Positions 26,701 to 40,333 of a stretch of DNA of 64,000 bases are shown piece after piece. Numbering within the stretch: position 1 is the stretch's first letter; every line of letters begins with the position of its first letter. Position numbers and translations under genes: made by a program. Location of the stretch: positions 65,455,176-65,519,175 of the forward strand of contig CM049316.1 of assembly GCA_026874595.1 (NCBI GenBank), in the 5' to 3' direction. Below the pieces are notes generated by a model that saw only the letters and a list, made by a program, of their open reading frames with translations, made no database searches and had not been told where the DNA came from. The stretch is from Sipunculus nudus. Taxonomy: Eukaryota; Annelida; Sipuncula; Golfingiida; Sipunculidae.

Positions 26701-29700
26701 TGTGCAGTTTTTACTAAAATGCATGCATGAACGCATACATGCATGTTTACGCTAAAACATTAGGGGCCTTACACACTACATGTATGCGTTTTCGTAACAA
26801 ACGAATGTTTGCAATCTGATTTAAGTGGCTGGAATTCTTCTTGGTTTAAGTGACTGTTGCTATTAGCGACCATATACCACAAATATGATGCCATGAATAT
26901 TAGTATCAATATTCAAAAGGAAAAGAATCATGTTACAGTTCTGATATATATTTTTAATATATATTTCTATCAAGAAAAGAAAAAAAATTTTGTTTTGTTA
27001 TGATGTGCTTATATCTGTTCAGCAAAGCAATTTTGTCATTATCATGTAGTCCCATTCATATGAATGGGCACTGACATCTCAAGACAGGTGAGCGAAAATA
27101 GAAGTCCGCCTCAAAACCTGAACCCCCAAGCCAGACCTTTCGAATTAACAAATACCCAGCCAGAAACCCAAACACCCCCAGATGAAAACACTAATCTACT
27201 GGACGCAAACGGAATGTCACTGGTTGAGGTTGTGCAGAAATTAACTGACCAAATAACTTTCTTACAAGCTGAGATGACAGAAATGTAAAATGAAAACAAA
27301 AAACTTAAGGCCAAGGTAGACAAATTAGAGGAATGCTCTAAACGGGAAAATTTAATATTCCATGGTATAGATGAGGATGCTGGTAAAGAAACATGGGCGG
27401 ACTGCGAAAATAAAGTCAGAAAGGTGATCAGGGATGAGATGAAGATGGAGGATGATGACATCGAGATAGAGAGGGCTCATAGGCTGCCATGGAAAATTCC
27501 AGGGAAACCTAGGCCTGTTATAGTGAAATTTGGAAAGTATAAGCAAAGAGAGGGGATCCTTGTGCAAGCACGGAGAGAACTAAAGAAAACCAAGTCCAAC
27601 ATTTATGTCCAGGAAGATTTCAGTGAGCGAGTGAGAGAGGCAAGAAAGCATCTGAGAGGAAAATGAACAGAGTTTAATGAGGCTAATCCGGACAATAAGG
27701 CACAACTAAGATATGACAAACTGATTGTGGGGGGTGAAGTATATGTATGGGATGAAGAAAATAACAACATAAAATGTATCAGAAAGAGAAATGTGTCAAA
27801 CTCTGACAGGGGAGAGATACATACAGAAAACCAATAACGATTAGGCCAGGGTCAAGTAAAATGTAATAATGAAGTAGAACATGCATGCAGTCCAGTCGGT
27901 TGTTATGTGTCTGAATGTAAAGAGAGTAATGGATCTATGTGTCCTGATTGTGGAGACCTATTGGTTAATGCTGAAACTGTATGTCATACTGAGTTAAATT
28001 GTTCACATGTTTATCATAATGTTGATATAAATAATGATACTACACCAAGTACAAATATGAATTGTATATAATTTTCTCGTTCAAGGTCTGCACATGGAGA
28101 AAATGATGCACATACTTTTCTCACTGCACTGCACTCCTGCACTAAACATGATGATAACTGTGATGCACTTTGCACTGAGAACCAGCCTGTAGGTGATTTG
28201 ACATCTTGTGCACATACAGTCAGTTGTCAGGTAAGCACATTTTTCAAAACTTATCCAGTTGTCAATTTGCACCATGAAGCTCCATTGGGTAAACAAAATA
28301 CTATTTTACATTTAACCTCTTGGAATGCTCAAGGTTTAAAATCAAAACTAAACTCGCCTGAACTTAGAAAAATGGTAAAACAGTCTGACATTTTGTGTAT
28401 TGTGGAAACATGGGCAGTAACACCAGATGAATTTTTTAATTACTTTGTTGATTTTAACTGTTACAGTGTTGTCAGGAAAAGATTATCCAGAGGGGGTGTC
28501 CTGGTTTGTTTAAGAAAGCGATGTAATTTTCATGTTTTAAAGGTTTTCAAATACACTGATGTCATTGCATTTATTATTGATGGTACTTCATGCAGCTTAG
28601 TGAAAAATGTACTATTGGTATGTGTATATATTGCTCCAGAGGGGTCACCTATTCATAATGAGACAGATGAAAGTGATGGTATAGTAAGATTAGAAAATAT
28701 GTTAATGGAAATTATTTCACAGTTTGGGGATATGAGTATCATAATTATGGGTGATTTTAATGCCAGGATTGGTCACTTACCTGATTTTATTGAAAGCGAT
28801 AACTTGGAGTTTACTGGAATTGGTGATTCTTATCCCATGGATGATTTTAAACTTACTAGAAACTCCAAAGATGGAAAGACAAATAAGTTTGGTTTTTCTT
28901 TACAAAACCTTTGTTGTTCATTAAATTTACATATACTTAATGGTAGAGTTGCACCAGATTCAGTAGGGGAGTTCACTTGTATAACTCATGCTGGGCAAAG
29001 TGTGGTTGATTATGTTATGATAAGCTCTGATATTTTTAAGACCGTGAAATCATTTAAAATTTCTACTGTAGATATTTCAGATCATTTTCCATTGTTTTGT
29101 GTATTAGATATAAAATCCAGTAATATTATCAATGAACCTAGAGAAAATACTATGTGTACTATTCCACGTGTTAAATATAAATTGAAGACTCAAGATGTTA
29201 TTGAAATAAGAAGTATATTTAACCAAGAAGATTGTTACATTAACAAGCAGGCATTCCAACAGTGTGTTCAAAATGATATTAATGAAGCTGTGAACCTGTT
29301 AACAAATATAGTGAAAAGGGTTTCAAGGAAAGAGAAAGGAAATTCAGATGTTAAAAGTTTATGTCAGCCTAAATGGTGGGATGAGGATTGTACTACAGCA
29401 ATTGTTAATAAATTCAATGCACTGAATAGTTACAGAGTTTCACATACACAGGATGACTTGAAGGCTTATAGAATATTAAGACAAAAGTTTAAGAATATAT
29501 GTGCTGAAAAGAAAGAAAAACATGAAAATAATTCCATATCAAGAGTTTTGAACACTAAAAATATTAATGAATTATGGAGATATCTAAAGAACTTTAAACA
29601 ACAAAGAATATCAACTGGTATTGATGCAGATTGTTGGTTTAAATATTTTAAAGATTTGCTGAATGGTAGTAGAAATGAAATTGAAGGACATAGAAACAAT

Positions 29701-32700
29701 ATGGTGAATGCATATATAGCAGAACATTTTGATGAAAATAAGCATTGTGGTAATCTTAATAATGATATCACTACACATGAGATTGAATATGCAGTTAAGC
29801 AGATGGCGACAGGTAAAGCACCAGGTCCAGATGGTTTGACACTTGATATGATAAAATTTATTATCAAATTTTTACTTCCATTGTTAGAAAAATTGTACAA
29901 TAGTATACTATACACAGGTTTTTTCCCAGATGAATGGAGCAAAGGAATTATATATCCTTTGTACAAAAGTGAACAGATAAACGATCCGGCTAATTACAGG
30001 GGAATAACTTTATTAAATGTATTTGGTAAATTATTCACTAAAATTCTGAATAATAGATTGTTGGTTTATGTGGAGGACTCAGATATATTGGCAGAGGCAC
30101 AGGCAGGGTATAGGAAGGGTTATTGTACAATTGATAATGCTTTTGTTTTGCAGGGGTTAATACAAAAATATTTAAGTAAAAGAAGGGGGAGATTCTATTG
30201 CATTTATATCGATTTTTCTAAGGCTTTTGATTGTGTCCAACATAATATTTTATGGTATATTTTATTAAAACAGGGTATTAATGGAAGAATTTTAAAAGTC
30301 ATCAGGTCAATGTACTCCAAAATGCAATCATGTATTCTTACAGATAATGGAACTACAGGATATTTTTCTTGCACTTTAGGGACGAGGCAGGGATGTATGG
30401 TAAGTCCGTTATTATTTTCTATATTTATAAATGAGTTTTATTTGACACTGAATAGTTCTGGTTGTCAGGGAATTTATATTAATGAACACCTTCCAAATTT
30501 AGTTACTCTTATGTTTGCAGATGATATAGTAAATTTTTCAGATACACCGGGAAGACTTCAGAGACAAATAGATCATATTGCCAATTTTTGCCGCAATTAT
30601 GGTATGAAAGTAAATTTAAATAAAACTAAAGTTATGGTTTGTCGTCGAGGAGGTATTTTACGAAAATCTGAAAAATGGCTTTTTGAAGGTAAGAAACTAG
30701 ATGTTGTATCTCACTACAAATACCTTGGAATCACCTTTACTAATAAACTTTCTTGGACAAAAACACAAAAGCAACAAGTAATACAAGCAAATAAAGTAGT
30801 ATGTATGATAAAAAAATTTAATTATAAATACCAGCATCTAAATATCAATCAGCTTTTTAAGCTCTTCGATATTATGGTTGTACCAATTATTTTATATGGA
30901 AGTGAGCTTTGGGGCTTTAGTAGAGTTGAGTTGATAGAAAGAGTTCAATATAAATTCTGTAAATATATTTTAAAAGTAAATAGTAGCACTGTAAATGCAG
31001 CAGTATTAGGAGACTGTGGGCGTCTTCCTTTATTTATAAAATCCTCTGAGCGCTGTTTGAAATATTGGCTTAGACTTCTTCATATGGATGAAAGTAGGTA
31101 TCCCAAACACATTTATAATATGTTGGTAAAGCTAGATTATAAGGGAAAAACAACATGGGCTACCCATATGAGATCCTTGTTATTTCACACTGGATTTGGT
31201 TATGTGTGGATGGCACAACATGTTGGAGATTCTAATAGTTTTCTCATGTGTATCAAACAACGACTAAAAGATATGGCAGTACAAGAATGGCATAATGATA
31301 TAAATATTAGTAGTAAATTATATGCTTATGGAGTTTTCAAATCTATGCTTACACTTGAAAAATATTTAATATGTGTTACAAACAAAGGTTACAGAAATGC
31401 ATTGGCCAGATTTAGATGTTCTAAATTAGCTATAGAAGTTGGCCGTCAATTGGGTATCAACAGAGAAGAGAGGATCTGTGAATATTGTTTTAAGAAAGGT
31501 TTTAATATTATTGAAGATGAAGCACATTTTTTGCTCGAATGTCCTATGTACATGGATTTGCGTAATAAATATTTGCCAATAACATACCATGAACCTAATG
31601 AATATAATTTTAGAAAATTGCTTAATATGGACGAAATATTTCAGATAGTTCAATTAGCAGCCTACATTTTTCATGCTTTCAAGAAAAGATCAATGTTTTT
31701 GGTGTATAATGCCACATCATAATAATCATGTACAGTTAAACAGAAATCCATATATATGCTCACTATTTCATTAGATATATTTAAGAAGCTTGTTATTTAA
31801 ATGTTTTGAAATCATTTATTTATTTCTTTACTTATTTAATTATTTGACGTTCCTTTATATCTTTGAGTACTATTGATGTATTATTCTTGTAGGAACTTTG
31901 GGCCTGAGGCCTTTTTCTTGAATAAAACACTTGTTCTGTTCTGTTCTGTACATTCATATGAAATTTTTTATGAACAATTTATAATAAAAAGATAAAAAAA
32001 AATTACCCTCTGAAAAAAAAGTGACTGAGAACCCATCCTTTTTTCGCCTTATTCCTGTACATTTTCCTCCTGTAGTTGTGTTTTTGGGTATCTGAGCAGA
32101 ACTCCAGAATTTATTTCTCCACCATAAATTTCACTAATATTTAAGAGTCGATAAAACAAATAAAGTGTGAATATAAAGTCTCTCACTGTACTGGTACAGC
32201 GATCACCTCCTATTCACTCTCTACCTCTTATCTCGATCTCCACTATTTTGTCTCCTTCACTCTAAACTCTATCCCTGCTTCTTTCCTATGTTACCTGTCT
32301 CCTCTTCCCCCTCCCATTGCAACATCTATACCAGACTGTTTTATATATATATATATATATGTTACAGACAATGTGTAAAATCAGTCAATTTGTAGATTGC
32401 CTGAAATTTTCAGTCAATTTACAAATTGCCATATTCACTCAGGCATGTTACAAAAATGATGTATGTATTCTTATATGTTATACCTTGCCCATTTTGAGTA
32501 AACTTTATATTTTTTTCTTCTTCTTTCCTAAACTACATGTGTAATAATATGATGTGAAATATTTGATCAGGAATTATGAGGATAATCACAGTTAATTTGA
32601 TACATCATAATAATTTAATAATATTTCACATCATATTATTACATGCATAGCTTAAAGAGAGAAGAAAAAAGGTATAAACTGTTCTCAAATATTTCATAAC

Positions 32701-35700
32701 TTGCTACTTTTGAGAAAGTTTATATTATATATATTTTTTAAAGTATATGTGTAATTATTTGATGTGAAATATTTAATAGAGAATGATGAGGATAATCAAA
32801 TTTAAACAGATGCTAAAATCAAATACCTATAAAATCAAGATATACTTGGATGAGTTACAAAGTGTGATTGTTTACCACATTTACTGTGTGTGCTACCTTT
32901 AACGTGGCTACCTTTTGCATTATTTAATTAGAGCCAAACATTAATGGCTGATAGAGTTGAGTACTTTCTTTTAATGGGCCGGCCATGAACCATAGAGCCA
33001 AACTGTGACATGTGTTAGACTTGGAGCTGAGTAGTTAATGAGCACATGAGTAAGTTTTGCACATGTTTTGATTAGAGCCAAACCATGAATGTTGTTAGAG
33101 TTGAGTACAAGAAGAGTCCTAGTATGGTGGACAAGGGTATACCAAGCGTAACTGTGGACAGAGTCGCAAGCAGTGCAAGTCAAATAAATATAAATATTTC
33201 AAGGCTGGACTGAAATGTAAATGTAGATGGCATGGAAGTTATACATGCCCTAATAAAAACTGAAACTGGTATTTTGTAAGCTAATGAAATTACCATATGT
33301 TTTCTTATTCAAGGACAAGACACCAAATGGACCCTTATGGTTATATGTTTTGGCAGACAGTGCAATAATCATGTAGTTGTTAATGTCAAATGTATGTACA
33401 ATATACTTTCTTTAGAGAGCAGAGCCACATGTGATGGCTGATATATATATATATTAGTTAGCTTTTGTAGGGACAGTTTATTATTATATACAACAAAGTT
33501 ACCTTTTATTGAGACTGTTTAATATTTTACAACACATGATAAATGACTTCTGTAAGAATCAGAAGCAACACATAAGAACAAAATAATGTTTCTGGTATGT
33601 GAAACATTACACTCTTCAATATGATGTATAATATATCACAATATTTCACTTTTTTGTAAAAGTGAGATTTATGAAACAAATGGAATATTAATATTTATCA
33701 TTTTATAATAAATGGACTGATTTTTTTCAGTTTATCTGTGATTATCCTAATCATTCCTTATACAATATTTCACATCATATTATTACATATGTAGCTAAGG
33801 AAAAAAGATGAAAAAATATAATGTTTACTAAAGAAATTGCAAGGTTTACCATATCAGAATACAAATATATCATAATGATAATCTATTTTAAATTAATGAC
33901 ATGTCTTTCACCAATTCAAAATTTCATATCATCTGTCAAAAATTGGATTAATTTTTCAGTCAATTTGTAAATGCCTGAAAATTTCAGACATTTTGTAAAA
34001 TGCCTGAGTAACTGATTTACACACTGATTGTAACATATACATGAATATATATACATGCACATGTATATACATCTCGATGACCTATTTTCTGTGAGCAACA
34101 CAGTGAAAACATGCTTTTTAGCACCATGGATGTCAGGCACTAGTTTCATGTTTTTTTCCCTCATACTGGACACCGATATGCCAAATGACCTTGAAGGAAA
34201 ATTCTAGGAAATACAGTGTATTTTTTTTAATCAATTTGGGGAAGGGGCCTGTGGGAGACATCTTCAACTGGCCCAATCAGTTATTCTGATATTTTATTTT
34301 TCTCTTGCACATTTTGTCATGATTGGGTTTAGACCCCACATATATGGACCCATTGCTTACAGAAGAACCCGGTAAAATGTGGTGTCAGAAGGTAATGGTC
34401 GAGGTCAAGGTCACATTAGAGATTAATCTCAATTTAGTTTTCAGACCATGATTAAGTTCAAGAACTAAATTGTATGCTATAATGTAATGCTAGTCAGCTG
34501 AGCTTCATGACCCATGGGTCATTTGTTTTATGGAACATTGTACTTGGTAGACAAATGTTTCAGACTATTTCATTCCGGACTAGGAAATTCCGGACTAGGA
34601 CTTTCGGACAGGCCATTTTGCAAGGGAGGACATTGCGGATGTATCAGCAGTATCACCATAAAATAACTTTATAAAATATAATTTTGAGTGTATAAATGTA
34701 CCAATATGTTTATTAAAAAATCATTTATTTGGCTCCCAAAAAATGGGGATTAATTATATGATTATTATATACCATTTAATTATATACATTTTGAATGTGC
34801 AGATCCATATGATTACCATTAAATAACCTTTTAAAAATACTTTTTAAATGTATGAATGAAATAATATTTATTTGGTTCAAAAATCCTCTTTAAAATAGTA
34901 CTTCTACCTATTAGTATTTCCTTTTGTGGCATTTGTAAGCAAAAAGATTCACAATTACATTTAAAAAGGTTATTTTATGGAAATAATATTGATCTGTGGG
35001 GAAAAAATGTATCAGTTAACATAAGCATTTATACATTAACAAGGCCTACAGGCCTAATGCGAACCTGTGCAAAGTTTAGGAGTATGAATGGAGGTTTATT
35101 TTTTAAATTTAATATTGATCCTCCTAAGTCCTGCATATCTACCTTAGTCATTATGATTTCAGCAAAATGGACGTTTCTGACCTGCAAGTTTCGGACTAGA
35201 ACATTTTAAAACCAGAAAATGGGTAATCGACAAGCCACTATGTGTATCAGCAGAAATCAGAGTGAGACAGGTGAAGTGAGGCATGGATTAAGTGGCAAGG
35301 GGAATAGAGCATGGTGTGTTGCATATTAGCATGGATGTCTGCAGCTTAAAACTGAATGTAGGTGGTGCCACCTGTCATAAAATCGTGAAAATTGTCCAGG
35401 ATGTATAAACCTGCAAAATTTCAGGTGGATAAGTCAAACCACTGCCGAGATATGAGAAATTTTATCCCAAGGCAGATCAACAGATGGATGCTGTGCATAA
35501 GTGGTTGCAGATGGCGCCACCAGTTTTGCCTATAATGAAAAGCTATGTGAGATCTATACACATGCAAAATTTTGGCCTAATTGGTCAAACAGTTCCCAAG
35601 ATATGAGCTTGGATGTCTGCAGAGTAAATGTGAATGTAGGTGGCGCCACCTGTCATAAAATCGAGAAACCTGTCCATGATGTATAAACCTGCAAAATTTC

Positions 35701-38700
35701 AGGTGGATAAGTCAAACCACTGCTGAGATATGAGCGATTTTATCCCAAGGCAGATGAACAGATGGATGCTGTGCATAAGTGGTTGCAGATGGCGCCACCA
35801 GTTTTGCCTATGAACAAGAGCTATGTGAGATCTATACCCATGCAAACTTTTTGCCCAATCAGTCAAATGGTTCCCGAGATATGAGCTTGGATGTCTACAG
35901 AGTAAACGTGAATGTAGGTGGCGCCACCTGTCATAAATCGAGAAAGCTGTCCAGGATGTATAAACCTGCAAAATTTCAGGTGGATAAGTCAAACCACTGC
36001 TGAGATATGAGCAATTTTATCCCAAGGCGGATGAACAGATGGATGCTGTGCATAAGTGGTTGCAGATGGCGCCACCAGTTTTGCCTATGATGAAGAGCTA
36101 TGTGAGATCTATACACATGCAAACTTTTTGCCAAATCAGTCAAATGGTTCCTGAGATATGAGCTTGGATGTCTGAAGAGTAAACGTGAATGTAGGTGGCA
36201 CCACCTGTCATAAATAGAGAAAGCTGTCAAGGATGTATAAACCTGCAAAATTTCAGGTGGATAAGTCAAACCCCTGCTGAGATATGAGTGATATTTTCCA
36301 AAGGCAGATGAACAGATGGATGCTGTGCATAAGTGTTTGCAGGTGGCGCCATCCGTTTTGCCTATGATGAAAGGCTATGTGAAATCTATACACAAGCAAA
36401 ATTTTGGCCCAATCGGTCAAACGGTTCCCGAGATATGAGCTTGGATGTCTGCAGAGTAAAAGTGAATGTAGGTGGCGCCACCTGTCATAAAATCGAGAAA
36501 GCTGTTAAGGATGTAAAATACCTGCAAAATTTCAAGTGGATAAGTCAAACCACTGCTGAGATAAGAGTGATTTTAACCTAAGGCAGATGAACAGATGGAC
36601 GCTGTGCATAAATGGTTGCAGGTTGCACCAACAGTTCTGCCTATGATGAAGAGATATGTGAGATCTATACACATGCAAAATTTTGGCCTAATCGGTCAAA
36701 CAATTTTCGAGATATGAGCTTGGATGTCTACAGAGTAAATGTGAATGTAGGTGGCTACACCTGTCATAAAATCGAGAAAGCTGTCCATGATGTATAAAAC
36801 TGCAAAATTTCAGGTGGATAAGTCAAACCACTGCTGAGATATGAGTGATTTTATCCAAAGGCAGATGAACAGATGGAAGCTGTGCATAAGTGGTTGCAGG
36901 TGGCACCACCAGTTTTGCCTATGATGAAGAGCTATGTAAGATCTTTACACATGCAAAATTTTGGTCCAATCAGTCAAACGGTTCCCAAGATATGAGCTTG
37001 AATGTCTACAGAGTAAATGTGAATATAGGTGGCGCCACCTGTCATAAAATCGAGAAAGCTGTCCAGGATGTATAAACCTGCAAAATTTCAGGTGGATAAG
37101 TCAAACCACTGCTGAGATATGAGTAATATTATCCCAAGGCAGATGAACAGAAGGACGCTGTGCAAAAACGGTTGCAGGTGGTGCCACCATTTTTAGTGTA
37201 TGTTATAAAGCTATCAAAGGGCTACATTTGTGCAAAATTTTTAGCCTGATCGGTCAAACGGTTCCCGAGATATGTGGGTTTATGTGTGGAAACAGACGCA
37301 CAAATGGACACTGGGCAGCAAGGAAAGGTCAGAGGTCAACCAAAAATGAAGGCGCAGCAGTTCACATGTGACCTGATGATAAACCTGGTTCGCTTAAATG
37401 CAAACCAAGTTTTTTCAAACAGTTGAAAGATATAGTTCCAATAATCTTGGAATTCTGCATCTAAACATTGTGTCCAGACGTCTAGACGCTGTGTCTAGAC
37501 GTCCAGACACATTGTCTAGACACCCCCCCAGAGCCAGGTCAGTTGCCATGGTGATGTCTGGACCCCACCTGTTTGTACTGAGTGACCTCTTGACTTGGCT
37601 GCATGAAGTCAAATCTGTTTTCAAATACAGAAAGCCTTTTTCAATTGGCTACAATGCTTTTTTAAAACTGTATTTACTCAATCTATTCTTATAAAACTGG
37701 CAGAACCCTACCATAGAATAATTCTTGTAAAGTTTGAACCAATCAGCTGAACGGTTTCATCATAAATCAGTGTATAAGCTAGAAGAGTTTAAAATTACAT
37801 TTTCGCTTGTAAAAAACACATCAATGTAGGTGGCACCACCAATACCTCAAAATCAGATATGACATATGTGACAAACATTGGTATAAAATTTGGTCATTAT
37901 AGCTCTAGCCGTTTCTGAGATTTTAATTTTAGTGTGCTTTTTTGGACAGATGACTAAGTTCAACCTCCTGTAACTTGGCCAAAATCTCCAAACTGGAACC
38001 ATTCGAACAAACTTGAGAGAGATTGTTCCAGGGATCATTTCTGTGAAATATTGGACAATTTGGCTGGACAGTTTCAGAGAAGAAGATTTTTAAAGGTTTT
38101 GAAGCTTTTTCTCTATAAAATCTAAATTAATGCAGATACCCAATAATAAGCTCCAGGGCACCAAGTTTCACATGTGATGAATTCTTACATGTAATTTGGA
38201 GCTGCTAGCTCCAACAGTTTCTGACTTACAGCCATGGATGGCGGAAAGCCAGCCCTGGACGGCGGACGGCTGACGGCGGACGGCTGACGATGGACGGACG
38301 ACGCTGCGCCATCGCATAAGCTCACAGGTTCGCTAAAAAAGCATATATATCCAAATTTTGGAGCCAAATTAATATTACTTCAATTGACATACGGGGCATT
38401 GATATACACTCAAAATTATATTTTAAAAGGTTATTTTATGGTAATAATATTGATATGTCCGATATGTCTTCCCTTGCAAAAAGGCCTGTCCGAAACATCC
38501 ATGTCTCAATTGTCTGTGTCTGAAATGTCTTACATTCCTTGTATTCACTAACCCTTTTGTTTTCAGAAAAATATCTCTAAACTCTACCAACTATGCATAC
38601 CGGTAATATATATAATTTGATATTAAGATATATTTTGTATCTTTCATGGCAATGAACAACATATAATCATCTTTCATGCACATAAATATATTACAGTGTT

Positions 38701-40282
38701 CTTAAATTACTGTGTAGCTGCACCAAGTGACTGATAGTGCTAAAACACCCTGTCTGAATGTTCTACAGGGTGTGAAATAGGGACCATACACCATTCCTGA
38801 AACCTGCCACTTCTAAACCTATTCTTGGACACCCACAGTCATATCTCATTGTGACTATGAATATATATATAAAAAAAGAACATTATTCTGCGACATGTTT
38901 GTTGTGAGTTAACTGAATGGTATTCTCTCTCAGCTGCCATGCAGTAATATAAACTACATACATAGCAGTGACACATATTCTATATATTACAAATTCTACA
39001 ACATTCAGCCTTAAATGGTAATAATTGTCAAGACACTCTGACAGACCTGATGCAGGTGCACAAAATGCCTCAAAAGCTAGCAACACAACAAATAACAAGA
39101 GCACCACAAATGTGTATAGTACGCCTGTCTTGTGACCTCTGACCTCATAAAATATGCGTGATTTTTGCTAAGAAATAAATTCAAGTGAGATATTGTTTTG
39201 GTTAATATTTATAATGAGTTTCATGAATATCCATTAGTTTTTTGGTGAGTCATCATGGGGCCACCAAAGTCTGGAGACCTCTGACCTCATTAAATCTGCA
39301 TGGATTTTGACAGGAATCAAACTTAGGTGAGATATTATATTGTTTAATATTTCTGCTGAGTTTCATCAAAATCCATCATTCCTCACAAGTTATCGTGGCG
39401 ACACCATAAAGTAGCCTCATGACATCTAACCTCATTAACTCAAGCGAGATAATTAATAGTTAATTTCAAAAGTTAATGGATAAACAGATGATGGGTATAG
39501 TAATACCGTAACACATCCTGTCACAGACGGGTGTATATAAAGGTGAAACTAATTTAATATGTGTCACAAGCCGAAAAGTTAATTAGATTATCAAATTTAT
39601 GACATTTATAAAAGGTGGTTACAGATGCTGGGCATGATAATTCCAAATTACATCAATATGTACCAGAGTCGGAGGTATATGTATTTATCAAATCCTGCAG
39701 GAGTGGGTGTTAATTTCAAAGCCTGCACAGGTGGGTGTTAATTTCAAGCCTGCAAGGTAATCCAGATGTATTAGATTGTATCCCCATGGAAGGTACTTTA
39801 TCAAGAGACAGTAGAATGGGATCAATCAAATAACTGTCAGACCACCTGTCATTTTCAGAAGTCTACCTCCCCGTCACTCACAATGAATGATCTTACACTA
39901 AGTGTGCTCCTAGGTACATCAAGTCCATGAAGTGATCTTTGTTAAGACACCCTGTCCTTGACATATATAACAACAAAAAGTAGGATCAATGATCAATGAA
40001 AATATACATTTTGTTCATTATATGCTGACTTTAGTATATATTTAACATGTTCACCACTTATATTTTATCAATTTATAAATAAATGTATTATGACTCTTCA
40101 ATAGAAGTCCACACAAGTCCAGTGTTGCAACCCCTTTGCCAATAAAGCAGGCTTACATGACGAGACAGATGGGTCTGCTGTCATATGCACCTGCCGTCTG
40201 TAACGATTTATTAATAAATCATACCAGAAGTCAACCTTTTGATGAACTAGGTGGAGCTAATTACTACTCAGACCACCAATAT

Positions 40283-40333
<51 letters not shown>

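Larger units (their letters stand above)
27065..31950 (+). mobile_element. Non-LTR retrotransposon (LINE), ~4.9 kb, with 12-bp target duplication
   Basis: CATTCATATGAA occurs at 27053-27064 and again at 31951-31962, flanking a unit with an L1-like ORF1, a long ORF2 (AP endonuclease, reverse transcriptase, C-terminal zinc knuckle), AATAAA at 31921-31926 and a short (TTCTG)n tail at 31931-31950. These are the marks of target-primed reverse transcription. The unit begins directly at the ORF1 start codon with no 5' UTR, so it is probably slightly 5'-truncated. It lies in PEPD intron 1, antisense to the gene. Clade not assigned: the ORF1 RRM-type domain and CCHC tail fit several LINE groups. Confidence 0.9.
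35036..38336 (+). mobile_element. Tandem-core element, family 1, copy 2 (largest)
   Basis: Left end AACAAGGCCTACAGGCCTAA then TGCGAACCTGTGC; right end AAGCTCACAGGTTCGCTAAA. It contains the 278-bp tandem array 35340-37260 and the same right arm as copy 1. An internal GGTTCGCTTAAA near 37388 suggests an earlier end, so this may be two elements joined. It is itself nested inside an inverted-repeat element (34556-38535). Confidence 0.6.
34556..38535. mobile_element. 4-kb element with ~190-bp inverted repeats enclosing family-1 copy 2
   Basis: Left 34556-34745 (TTTCGGACAGGCCATTTTGC, ACCATAAAATAAC, AAAATATAATTTTGAGTGTA, TTTGGCTCC) recurs inverted at 38345-38535 (TTTCGGACAGGCCTTTTTGC on the complement). 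The inner left part repeats the same motifs (34800-34995). The tandem-core element at 35036-38336 fills nearly all of the interior, so it was probably inserted into this one. Confidence 0.65.

Noticed and set aside
28198-31722. Host gene with a reverse transcriptase domain
   Set aside because: TSDs, ORF1 upstream, AATAAA and the (TTCTG)n tail show it is a LINE copy.
35340-37260. CRISPR-like regular spacing or a repetitive protein gene
   Set aside because: Units are ~278 bp with no short conserved repeat plus unique spacers, the context is eukaryotic, and the short frames ([11 protein letters not shown]...) end in each unit. It is a tandem array in a mobile element.
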